Shown piece after piece: positions 57,978 through 64,000 of a stretch of DNA of 64,000 nucleotides; the stretch's first letter is position 1, and each line of letters starts with the position of its first letter. The translations under genes were made by a program, and so were the position numbers. The stretch is from a virus. The stretch spans positions 62,001 to 126,000 of IMG/VR virus record IMGVR_UViG_3300036944_000990. One strand, written 5' to 3'. Below the pieces are notes generated by a model. That model did no database searches and was not told the DNA's origin. It worked only from the letters and a program-made list of their open reading frames with translations.

Positions 57978-58235
57978 TCAGTAGATCCGACACAGAGGAC
58001 GTGTGGAGCTAGCGTCGACACCCACAGTGATGCACTTGGGTTCTTCGATAGCCGCTACATCTACATCAAAGTACGATTCAGTGGCCCAGGTAAACAAGAA
58101 GCCTACCACAAACAGGATCGACAGGTAGATAATCCATCGACCTTGGCGACGCAGTTGGATCTGTTCACTGGGTGTGAGTGGTCGATGATGTACGTTCGAG
58201 GTGGCGAGAATCGTACTGGAAATGTTTTTGTGCAT
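57978..58235 (-). CDS. Single-pass membrane protein (85 aa)
   Basis: MHKNISSTILATSNVHHRPL leads to a basic RRQGRW and one hydrophobic helix (IIYLSILFVVGFLFTWATES), then an outside-type tail with two cysteines (PKCITVGV, RPLCRIY) that could pair in the periplasm. It overlaps the upstream gene by 71 bases in another frame. Confidence 0.6.
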   Translation of the reverse strand: MHKNISSTILATSNVHHRPLTPSEQIQLRRQGRWIIYLSILFVVGFLFTWATESYFDVDVAAIEEPKCITVGVDASSTRPLCRIY

Positions 58236-58557
58236 CTTCTTCTCCGAGTCCTAATTCCTGAAAGGCGTGCTTGATTTTCCGTCTAACCCAATAGGCAGAA
58301 GGAACCTTACCTCCATTCAACCGCTTGTGCGTATACTGCAAGTTACGCGCCATGAACAGGTAGTGGTACGGAATGTACCAGTACACAGGTCCGCTACCCC
58401 GACGAACGTGGATACTCTGAAACAACTTCTCGTTTTCGGGGGTGATGTTCCCAAGGTGGTATTGACGGATCTGCTCACGCTCTTCTTCATTCAGCGGTTC
58501 GTTGTTATGAAACAAGTAGCTGGTAGGTTCTTCGTGCTGGGGTTTGTGAGCGTTCAT
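58165..58557 (-). CDS. Unknown protein, WVRRK-type (130 aa)
   Basis: ATG at 58557. Acidic N-terminus, then YWYIPYHYLFMARN, then VPSAYWVRRKIKHAFQELG. The last block matches PPDAHWVRRKRKQACRYLK in the 59817 protein, with the same spacing to the end, so the two are paralogs. The C-terminal 25 residues overlap the next gene. Basic WVRRK helix suggests nucleic-acid or membrane contact. Confidence 0.55.
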   Translation of the reverse strand: MNAHKPQHEEPTSYLFHNNEPLNEEEREQIRQYHLGNITPENEKLFQSIHVRRGSGPVYWYIPYHYLFMARNLQYTHKRLNGGKVPSAYWVRRKIKHAFQELGLGEEDAQKHFQYDSRHLERTSSTTHTQ

Positions 58558-58760
58558 ACGCGACCTCTTACGGGGTACACCCGTTGATTGTGCAGGGTGT
58601 AGGTGTGGTGCAGTTCATCAATCGCTTTACGCGTGCGATGCAGGTTAAGTTCCACGAAGCGGCGTTGAGCGCTGTCGCTGGCTATCTTGAGATCTTCTTC
58701 CAGATGCCGCTCATTGGCAACGAGGCATGACAATCGAATCAAATACTGTTTACGACACAT
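58554..58760 (-). CDS. Small basic helical protein (68 aa)
   Basis: ATG at 58760 follows GGAGG. MCRKQYLIRLSCLVANERH onward, helical with heptad-like Leu/Ile and a basic end RVYPVRGRV. It overlaps the next gene by 4 bases (coupled). Confidence 0.55.
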   Translation of the reverse strand: MCRKQYLIRLSCLVANERHLEEDLKIASDSAQRRFVELNLHRTRKAIDELHHTYTLHNQRVYPVRGRV

Positions 58761-58814
58761 TTACGTATCCTCCTAAGGATAACAGGATGCCCCTCCGAAG
58801 AGGGGCGTTATTAC

Positions 58815-59273
58815 TCAGTCGTCGTAGGAAGCGAGTTCCTCTGCAATCTGTTCTGCCTGTCGAGCACGACAGCTACCACAGACTTCATAGACCGGACCGT
58901 TTGAACCTTCATCGATGTCACGCGTGTAACGAAGGTCTTTCTGGGTGGTGACTTTCTTACACCACTCACATTGAGCTTCGTCTTCGGCATGCCTCTCGGT
59001 GAAGTACTGCTGAAGCTCCTGCTCGAGCGTATAACACTCTTCGCAGTAATGGTAATACTCAGCGCCGAACGAATCGGTTTCGCCTTGTACACGCACCGTA
59101 GCGTCGTTCTCACACTGCCACTCTTCACCCTTGGCGTACTGAAGCTTCAGAGCATCAGATGCTTTATTAGCATCGATGATCTCCTTCATGGTTTCGAAGT
59201 AGCCGGATTGTTCGAACTCACATACTGTGGATTCACGAACAGTGGTGACACGACCTGGAAGATTACTGAACAT
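58815..59273 (-). CDS. Zinc-finger-like early protein (152 aa)
   Basis: Three CxxC pairs: HYCEECYTL, AQCEWCKKV and EVCGSCRARQ, the last two about 30 residues apart, fitting a zinc ribbon. The N-terminal half is polar with acid clusters. Could bind nucleic acid or a host protein. Expressed from a TATATTAC promoter 57 bases upstream, so early. No family name. Confidence 0.6.
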   Translation of the reverse strand: MFSNLPGRVTTVRESTVCEFEQSGYFETMKEIIDANKASDALKLQYAKGEEWQCENDATVRVQGETDSFGAEYYHYCEECYTLEQELQQYFTERHAEDEAQCEWCKKVTTQKDLRYTRDIDEGSNGPVYEVCGSCRARQAEQIAEELASYDD

Positions 59274-59321
59274 AGTGTTCTCCTTAGAACGAGGGGGGAA
59301 TAAGTGGTTTGGTTAATCCAC

Positions 59322-59356
59322 TCACCTAGGTAATATAGATCTGAGATTTTTTTATT
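59322..59356 (-). promoter_or_regulatory. Early promoter (TATATTAC) for the zinc-finger-like gene
   Basis: Read leftwards: AAAAAAATCTCAGATCTATA then TTACCTAGGTGAG. The core is at 59330-59337. The bases AAAAAAATCTCA are identical to those at 43030-43062, the strongest pair of matches in the window. Confidence 0.65.
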
Positions 59357-59807
59357 TCGGTAGGCTCAAATCGAAGCATTCTGCGAACTCCAAGACGAAC
59401 TCATCCATCCAATCTTGTACGTACATCACGTTCCAGTAAGGGGTGGCTTGAAGTCGTTTAAAGTCCAGTCGGGAAACTCGTTGTAACTGACCCAAGATCC
59501 TCTCGATTCTCCGCATGAGGAAAGGAACCTCCTCCACTTGGGTTTGTACAGTTTCACGATAGACCACCAAATACGGATGGTCTTGGTGCACACTAAGCTC
59601 ACTGACAACCACCTCGGCTAAATACAACCGAGCCCCTATGTCCACTTGGGCCTCAATCGGGAGGATGTGGCCATAGTAGTTGTAGAGGGAATCGGAAGTC
59701 AGGTTGAGGTGTGGGGTGCGCGGTACAATCTGGGTAACAAACCGATCAAAGTCGGTAATCTCACGATTATCAACTTCAAGAACCAAATACCTGATTACAC
59801 TCGCCAT
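59352..59807 (-). CDS. Unknown protein (151 aa)
   Basis: ATG at 59807. Mixed alpha/beta, with TDSLYNYYGHILP-like centre (SDSLYNYYGHILPIEAQ) and a C-terminal FVLEFAECFDLSLPK. No motif. Its stop lies inside the downstream gene's promoter, so early transcription proceeds through it. Confidence 0.6.
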   Translation of the reverse strand: MASVIRYLVLEVDNREITDFDRFVTQIVPRTPHLNLTSDSLYNYYGHILPIEAQVDIGARLYLAEVVVSELSVHQDHPYLVVYRETVQTQVEEVPFLMRRIERILGQLQRVSRLDFKRLQATPYWNVMYVQDWMDEFVLEFAECFDLSLPK

Positions 59808-59816
59808 GGAGCACTC

Positions 59817-60245
59817 CTACGTTTTTGGTTTTGCACAACTGTCGATCTGTTCTAAGAGAGCCACTTGGGCACGCGCTTTAAGGTACCGACAGGCCTGTTT
59901 GCGTTTGCGCCTAACCCAATGTGCGTCTGGCGGAAGTTGGTTATGCTTATTAGCCGAGACCTCTTGGGTGGACGTGTTGGAGAACAGTAACCACAACGGA
60001 TAATGTCTCAGTCTACCCCCTACCGCTCGCAACACTATCGCTTGGCGAAAGGTCCGACGAGCCGCAGGAGATGCATCTTTCGGATTCTCAAGGTAGGTGC
60101 GAATCAAATGGGCGTTACTACCTTCGGGTTTGACACGACGCACGCGAGAATCTTTCGTACAACCCGCCCGCATAAAGACCACTGGCTGTTCAGGTTTGGG
60201 TTCAGTGAAACCTAATGCCGACAACAAAGAAGCGGGAAACTCCAT
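59817..60245 (-). CDS. Unknown protein, WVRRK-type paralog (142 aa)
   Basis: ATG at 60245. Basic throughout (VRRVKPEGSNAHLIRTYLEN, RRTFRQAIVLRAVGGRLRHY) with PPDAHWVRRKRKQACRYLK as in the 58165 protein. Highly basic helical proteins of this size in early regions often bind DNA or RNA. No known family. Confidence 0.55.
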   Translation of the reverse strand: MEFPASLLSALGFTEPKPEQPVVFMRAGCTKDSRVRRVKPEGSNAHLIRTYLENPKDASPAARRTFRQAIVLRAVGGRLRHYPLWLLFSNTSTQEVSANKHNQLPPDAHWVRRKRKQACRYLKARAQVALLEQIDSCAKPKT

Positions 60246-60289
60246 GTGACATCCTTAGTTTAAGTTTATTCAAGGTATAGTTCAAAAAA

Positions 60290-60304
60290 GTACGATATTA
60301 CTAT
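60290..60304 (+). promoter_or_regulatory. Candidate promoter (GATATTAC) for the small RNA
   Basis: AAAAAGTACGATATTACTAT with the core at 60294-60301; one base differs from TATATTAC. A GGTATAG lies 20 bases before. Confidence 0.35.
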
Positions 60305-60472
60305 GACTACAGGCAATGAACATTCATTGCTCACGAGGAGGTGATCCACTGAGGGGTCTGGTCCTGCCGAGACGGCACCATCCAGCCCAGTACCAGCGCC
60401 TGTATAGTGACTGCTGAGAAGCAGCCATGACTTCAGCCTCTAAAGCCCTCACCCGAAGGTGAGGGCTTTATG
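60301..60472 (+). ncRNA. Small RNA with a 13-nt complement of the 16S rRNA 3' end
   Basis: The 5' end is a hairpin GCAATGAA-CA-TTCATTGC (60313-60330). Then AGGAGGTGATCCA (60336-60348) is exactly complementary to the anti-Shine-Dalgarno end of bacterial 16S rRNA (TGGATCACCTCCT), far longer than the 4-7 bases used by ordinary genes. No ATG/GTG/TTG start at usable spacing follows; a 22-codon CTG frame is the only option. Hairpins TGCCG-AGA-CGGCA and CTGC/GCAG follow, then a perfect 12-bp terminator (60442-60469). It may bind 30S subunits or be a translation decoy. Confidence 0.5.
60442..60472. terminator. Bidirectional terminator of the small RNA and the 60477 gene
   Basis: AAAGCCCTCACC-CGAA-GGTGAGGGCTTT then atgctg; perfect 12-bp stem, CGAA loop. 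Confidence 0.85.
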
Positions 60473-60476
60473 CTGC

Positions 60477-60944
60477 TTAGGGCTTTTGGTGACAGAACGA
60501 ATCGGGCCAATAGTGCAGGACTGCATCCATGGTGGTGGACTTGGCTTTGACTAACGAGATCCCTTCGAAATGCGGGAAGAAGAGTTTCTCGTAACGGGGG
60601 GTACTGACCTCCACTGTAATCGGTCGACAGTCTTCGCTGGCGACGAAGAAGACGATGTCCTGACTGAGCAACGGACTCTCCAACCACTGCTGAGGGGGCT
60701 TTAAACCCCAGCCCACGTAGCGAGTCATCATTGCCTGATACATCTCAGGTGTGATGCCAGAGGTGGCGATTGGGTGAACAAAATAGTCGGGTGAATTGAA
60801 GCCTTCGGGAACTTCGCACATAAACTCAATGTTACCCAACTGAGAACGAGCCAACGCATAAGGGAATGGGGGTGGGGCGTTCAGTAAAACGGGTTCTGGT
60901 GCGGGTTGTAGAAAGTCTACTTTACAACGTACTAACACGTACAT
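60477..60944 (-). CDS. Unknown early-type protein (155 aa)
   Basis: ATG at 60944. Proline-rich N-terminus (FLQPAPEPVLLNAPPPFPY), then alpha/beta with MTRYVGWGLKPPQQWLES and an C-terminal HYWPDSFCHQKP. No family recognised. Single-gene unit: a TATATTAC promoter 50 bases upstream and the bidirectional terminator at its end. Confidence 0.65.
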   Translation of the reverse strand: MYVLVRCKVDFLQPAPEPVLLNAPPPFPYALARSQLGNIEFMCEVPEGFNSPDYFVHPIATSGITPEMYQAMMTRYVGWGLKPPQQWLESPLLSQDIVFFVASEDCRPITVEVSTPRYEKLFFPHFEGISLVKAKSTTMDAVLHYWPDSFCHQKP

Positions 60945-60989
60945 GGATGCTTAATCCTCGTTGCGTTTAAACAAGTATGTCACTTGCCT

Positions 60990-61015
60990 ATGGGTAATAT
61001 AGGTTTCAAATACTT
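60990..61015 (-). promoter_or_regulatory. Early promoter (TATATTAC) for the 60477 gene
   Basis: Read leftwards: AAAAAGTATTTGAAACCTAT then ATTACCCATAGG; core 60994-61001. Differs from others mainly in the flanks. Confidence 0.6.
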
Positions 61016-61065
61016 TTTACTGGAAGGGGCATAAAAAACATCAGGTGAGTTACCCCACCTGAGTC

Positions 61066-61524
61066 TTAAAGGATGCGGTTGTACAGGTAGATGTGGACGG
61101 GAAGGTCAATGTCCGTCAATTTCTCATGGAGGAGGGGGCGAAGGAACTTAATGTAATCAAGCCCCCCATAACCACAACCCAAAGGCGGAAGCCCCAGTTC
61201 TGTGATCCCCATCTCTTTATAGTTCGCCACAAGGTAATCCAGCCCCTCGATGACGTACTCTGGTTTAGACGGATTTTTCCAGTGTGCTTTGGTGGGAAAC
61301 AATAGGACCTGATGACGTGACTTTGGGATCTTATACAGTTGGGGTTGCCCCACCTTCAATTCACCCTTGTCACACAGATCTTTGTAGAAGTCGAAGAGCC
61401 CCCTCACCCGTTGTTTCATGGCCAATGCCAACCCATTCCCCATCACCCCTACCGTATTAACCGGGGCTGTGATAGTTTGCAACCGGGTATCAAACAAGGA
61501 CCCTTCGCCTTCATACACGATCAT
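61066..61524 (-). CDS. Macrodomain protein, DarG/ADP-ribosylglycohydrolase-like
   Basis: 152 residues, close to a single macrodomain. APVNTVGVMGNGLALAMKQ is the ADP-ribose loop (Asn and the GVMGxGLA turn), LLFPTKAHWKNPSKPEYVIEG is a block typical of DarG-type macrodomains, and LGLPPLGCGYGGLDYIKF is the second phosphate loop. DarG removes ADP-ribose that DarT puts on thymidine in DNA; DarTG is an antiphage system. A lone phage copy could undo such marks. Its start overlaps the 61521 gene by 4 bases (ATGA). Confidence 0.8.
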   Translation of the reverse strand: MIVYEGEGSLFDTRLQTITAPVNTVGVMGNGLALAMKQRVRGLFDFYKDLCDKGELKVGQPQLYKIPKSRHQVLLFPTKAHWKNPSKPEYVIEGLDYLVANYKEMGITELGLPPLGCGYGGLDYIKFLRPLLHEKLTDIDLPVHIYLYNRIL

Positions 61525-61961
61525 CGCTTCGCGCCTCCTAAACCCACACCAGCGGCGGCCTGTGCCTGCTGGGCTGCCCGAATTTGCTTTTGAGTTTCAG
61601 CCGTCATGCGAGCCGCTTTCTCAGAAGAGATTCGTAACATCAAAGCACAGTACTCGCGGGGCATGTTGAGGAAGTCCACAATAGACACCCCCCACTCTTT
61701 ATGAACCTCGTACAGATGGTACTGATAAAAGGTTCGGTAAAGCGTCCCGTATTCTGACACATCTTCTTTTGGCTGATACTCAACCAACGCCAAGGGGTTA
61801 GCAGATGGGCTGCCGTGATCACAAATCCCGTACTGGGTTTCGTAGGCATCGCGCATCACCACCTGCGCCGCTATATTGTCCAACTGCTTTCCTTGTTCAA
61901 GGATTTTATCCAGCAAGGTCGGCTTGTTATAAAACCGTGCCCCGAAGCCCGGTAACAACAC
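61521..61961 (-). CDS. Unknown protein (146 aa)
   Basis: ATG at 61961. Starts MLLPGFGARFYNKPTLLDK; the C-terminus is alanine/glutamine-rich (AAQQAQAAAGVGLGGAKR), a common flexible tail. It lies between the macrodomain gene and a structural gene; either virion assembly or early role is possible. Confidence 0.55.
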   Translation of the reverse strand: MLLPGFGARFYNKPTLLDKILEQGKQLDNIAAQVVMRDAYETQYGICDHGSPSANPLALVEYQPKEDVSEYGTLYRTFYQYHLYEVHKEWGVSIVDFLNMPREYCALMLRISSEKAARMTAETQKQIRAAQQAQAAAGVGLGGAKR

Positions 61962-61990
61962 GTGGCTGTCTTGGTCTTCGGGGTTAACGG

Positions 61991-63508
61991 TTAAAGGGAG
62001 GACTTTATGAGTACCTTGTAGATGCGTTGGTTGAGCAGGGTAAAAAAAACTTGCGCCACATCAATCGGTACGACGTACGGACTGAACTGGGCCTCGTCTT
62101 CCTTAACCTGGTTGGCCTTACACACCGGGCACTCGTGCTTGGGCAGACCGATTACCGAAACAGTCACCGAGTTGATGTACTCACTCACCGCTGCCAAGGT
62201 GGTGGTGCGGGTCTCTTCATCGGCAGTCAATACACCCATGAGGTTTTCGATCGTGTCACGGTCAGTGCCGATTTCCGCCTCTTCGATATGCACTTCCTTC
62301 ACCCAGTGACCGTACTGACGCAGGTTGGTCAAACGCCCCTGGTTGGTGATGTAGGCATCGCGCTCATCGCCACGGATGTTCTCACCGAATGCACCTTCCA
62401 TCACCTTGATGATGTTGGCAATCCAGGCGTTGCCCGAATTGTAGTACTGTTCGATGGTTGGGACCGCCAGAGTGATGGCGATTTGGTCGGTGATGGACAC
62501 CCGACGTTCTTGGTTGTACTTGTGCTCTTCGGCGTAGCGCTTGAGGTCTTCGTCGGACATCCGCGCCTTGCGCTGAGACATGCGCTTGGTCTGCCATTCC
62601 GACAGCGCCGCACGGTTGGTCCACATCAGCTTGCTGAGATTCAGCAGGGCTTCGAACACATGGTTGCACACCTTCTCGGTGTTGATACAGCCACGCGAAT
62701 ACGGGTAACCGTTCGGGTAGATGGCCGATGCCAGACCCCAAAGGATCAACGGGATATCGGTCACCAACACAATGCTTTCCAAGTACTTGGGCGACATTTC
62801 TTTAGCGTTGGTGTCGTAGACGTGCTGGAGTGCAAAATCCAGCAGATCGTTGATCAGGTGAACCGCGGTGTTCGAAAACACCAGACCGTTGGTCATACGA
62901 CCCAGCGTCACTTTTGCCGAACCGACACGACGCTCCAGTTCGAGGATCGACGCTTCAGACGGCGCTTTGAAACTGACCCAGATACCAGTATGCCACAGCG
63001 GTACTTGGTGGATGGTACCCAAACCCAGCGCAGCCGTCATGCGCATGACAGCACGCTCGCCAGTCAGGACAGTACCGGACTCTGCAAAGCGCGGACGGGA
63101 GATGCCCATGGGTTGGCCAGCCGACTCAACGGTCTGTTGCCAGTCACCGCCTTCTTGGTCCAGCGCTGCTTGGAAGGGTTCGTTGCGCAGCAGGTTGGCA
63201 GAACCACGTTCGAGCGATTCAACCCAACGGCGAGTACCAGCATCACCTTCGACCTCGATGTTCGGGTGGTTATCACCGGTCTCTTTGAGATCGCCCAGTG
63301 TCCCGTTGATGAACGTCAGGTGTAGGTTGGGATCGGCGAAGATCGCTTTGGCATCGGCACCGGAGTACGGTTTGTCGATGGGGTACTGAAGACGAACATT
63401 GAGGTTAACCGCTTTCGGGGCGTAGCTACTGGTCGACTTCGAGTTCAGGGTGTTCTCGACACCTTCTTCGGGTGCGTTCTCGGGTGTTGGCAGTTCGTTC
63501 TCAGACAT
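61991..63508 (-). CDS. Virion structural or assembly protein (505 aa)
   Basis: The start MSENELPTPENAPEEG at 63508 has AGGTG upstream and is preferred to the longer frame, which reads into the next gene. Acidic Pro/Glu-rich N-terminus, then a helical/beta body with QRKARMSDEDLKRYAEEH and one CxxC (HECPVCKAN) near residue 460 that could bind zinc. Its length and central-gene position suggest a tail/baseplate or head-neck component. No clear family. Confidence 0.55.
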   Translation of the reverse strand: MSENELPTPENAPEEGVENTLNSKSTSSYAPKAVNLNVRLQYPIDKPYSGADAKAIFADPNLHLTFINGTLGDLKETGDNHPNIEVEGDAGTRRWVESLERGSANLLRNEPFQAALDQEGGDWQQTVESAGQPMGISRPRFAESGTVLTGERAVMRMTAALGLGTIHQVPLWHTGIWVSFKAPSEASILELERRVGSAKVTLGRMTNGLVFSNTAVHLINDLLDFALQHVYDTNAKEMSPKYLESIVLVTDIPLILWGLASAIYPNGYPYSRGCINTEKVCNHVFEALLNLSKLMWTNRAALSEWQTKRMSQRKARMSDEDLKRYAEEHKYNQERRVSITDQIAITLAVPTIEQYYNSGNAWIANIIKVMEGAFGENIRGDERDAYITNQGRLTNLRQYGHWVKEVHIEEAEIGTDRDTIENLMGVLTADEETRTTTLAAVSEYINSVTVSVIGLPKHECPVCKANQVKEDEAQFSPYVVPIDVAQVFFTLLNQRIYKVLIKSSL

Positions 63509-63510
63509 TG

Positions 63511-63960
63511 TTACACCTGCGGGTTCTGATTGAGTTGGTTGAAAAGGTCGGTGATCTGCATAGCAGTCGGCACCACGACCAATTGATATGACGTGATCCA
63601 CTGATCATAGGCCTGTGCCACATCCATCAGGAGGGCCAGTTTAGGCAGGTCGACTACGCCACCACGGTGTTGATCGACTGCAGCGTTCAGTTGATTCAGT
63701 CGTGTACTGAAATCCTGAACGTCGCGATTCAGTGTATTGGCCAGTTGCATCAGCGAAGCTTTATCCGCAACGCGTGCCACCAGTTCCTGATTGCGCAGAA
63801 GAGCAACCACCTGTGTGGGCGACTGGTTCAGCTGGAAGCACTGAGCTTGCAAATGGCTCAGATCATTCCAGATGTTTTCGAAGTCTTTGCGCTCCTGAAT
63901 CAGCTCTTTAAGACTGTTCGGCCCACGCTTGACGTAGGAAGGGTTGTGCTTACGGGACAT
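63511..63960 (-). CDS. Helical structural protein (149 aa)
   Basis: ATG at 63960. Long helices with Gln/Leu heptads (SLMQLANTLNRDVQDFSTRL, QLNAAVDQH) predict a coiled coil. Its stop lies 2 bases before the next start. Likely a virion or assembly partner of the 61991 protein. Confidence 0.6.
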   Translation of the reverse strand: MSRKHNPSYVKRGPNSLKELIQERKDFENIWNDLSHLQAQCFQLNQSPTQVVALLRNQELVARVADKASLMQLANTLNRDVQDFSTRLNQLNAAVDQHRGGVVDLPKLALLMDVAQAYDQWITSYQLVVVPTAMQITDLFNQLNQNPQV

Positions 63961-64000
63961 AACGTATTCCGCCTTTTGTAAATTGATTCGTGGGCTCGGG

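Noticed and set aside
60349-60417. 22-codon frame starting with CTG after the anti-16S element
   Set aside because: CTG starts are very rare and the peptide has no features; kept only as the alternative to the small-RNA view.
1-64000. tRNA genes
   Set aside because: No stretch with a T-arm GTTCRANNC, anticodon stem and acceptor closure was found by eye, including in the RNA island.
1-64000. CRISPR array, insertion sequence or integrase
   Set aside because: No spaced direct repeats, transposase or recombinase motif was seen.

Overview
The window is almost certainly part of a jumbo myophage genome of the phiKZ-related group, most likely infecting Pseudomonas (EL/OBP-like lineage; the host is inferred). 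The pointers are a DnaB-like helicase, a family B DNA polymerase that ends after motif A, many large virion proteins without relatives outside this group, repeated Ser-Met-Glu sites like those cut by the phiKZ-type prohead protease, and TATATTAC-type promoters. No tRNA, rRNA, IS element, integrase or CRISPR array was seen. Most genes lie on the minus strand in tight, often ATGA-coupled runs. Plus-strand islands are helicase (1010-2542), nrdAB (9613-13614), one virion-like gene (35499-36017), a structural block (47175-51643) and polB (54910-56961).

Layout: 1-988 head protein (partial) and a divergent gene; 1010-2542 helicase; 2543-3509 a gene-free, hairpin-packed island that looks like a large structured RNA; 3510-9366 small early-type genes with DHFR and a DHH phosphoesterase; 9613-13614 class I ribonucleotide reductase; 13704-28353 tail-fibre region, with repeated N-terminal anchor domains and paralogous fibre proteins, into which a four-gene lipid cassette (three membrane fatty-acid desaturases and an HxxxDG acyltransferase) is inserted; 28487-35353 thymidylate synthase, a Nudix-like protein and unknowns; 35499-41506 thymidylate kinase and a four-gene structural block; 41601-42977 a Tad1-like cyclic-nucleotide sponge and an unknown; 43144-54585 internal head and tail/baseplate proteins and a membrane zinc metalloprotease; 54910-56961 polB split by a group I intron; 57009-60944 exported nuclease and small early genes; 60301-60472 a small RNA carrying a 13-nt complement of the 16S rRNA 3' end; 61066-63960 a DarG-like macrodomain protein and structural genes.

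Working together: NrdA/NrdB, DHFR, ThyA and Tmk give a near-complete route from ribonucleotides to dTTP, supporting polymerase and helicase. Tad1-like, DHH and macrodomain proteins form a plausible counter-defence set against cyclic-nucleotide signalling and ADP-ribosylation. The desaturase cassette could remodel host acyl lipids or make an unsaturated acyl product.

Recurrent regulatory elements: early-type promoters (TATATTAC core), a TATG-centred motif upstream of structural genes, and terminators whose tails end in TTTATGCCG, giving a palindrome where two converge. The most unusual items are the RNA island, the desaturase/acyltransferase cassette, the intron placed directly after the polymerase's catalytic Asp codon, and the anti-16S RNA.
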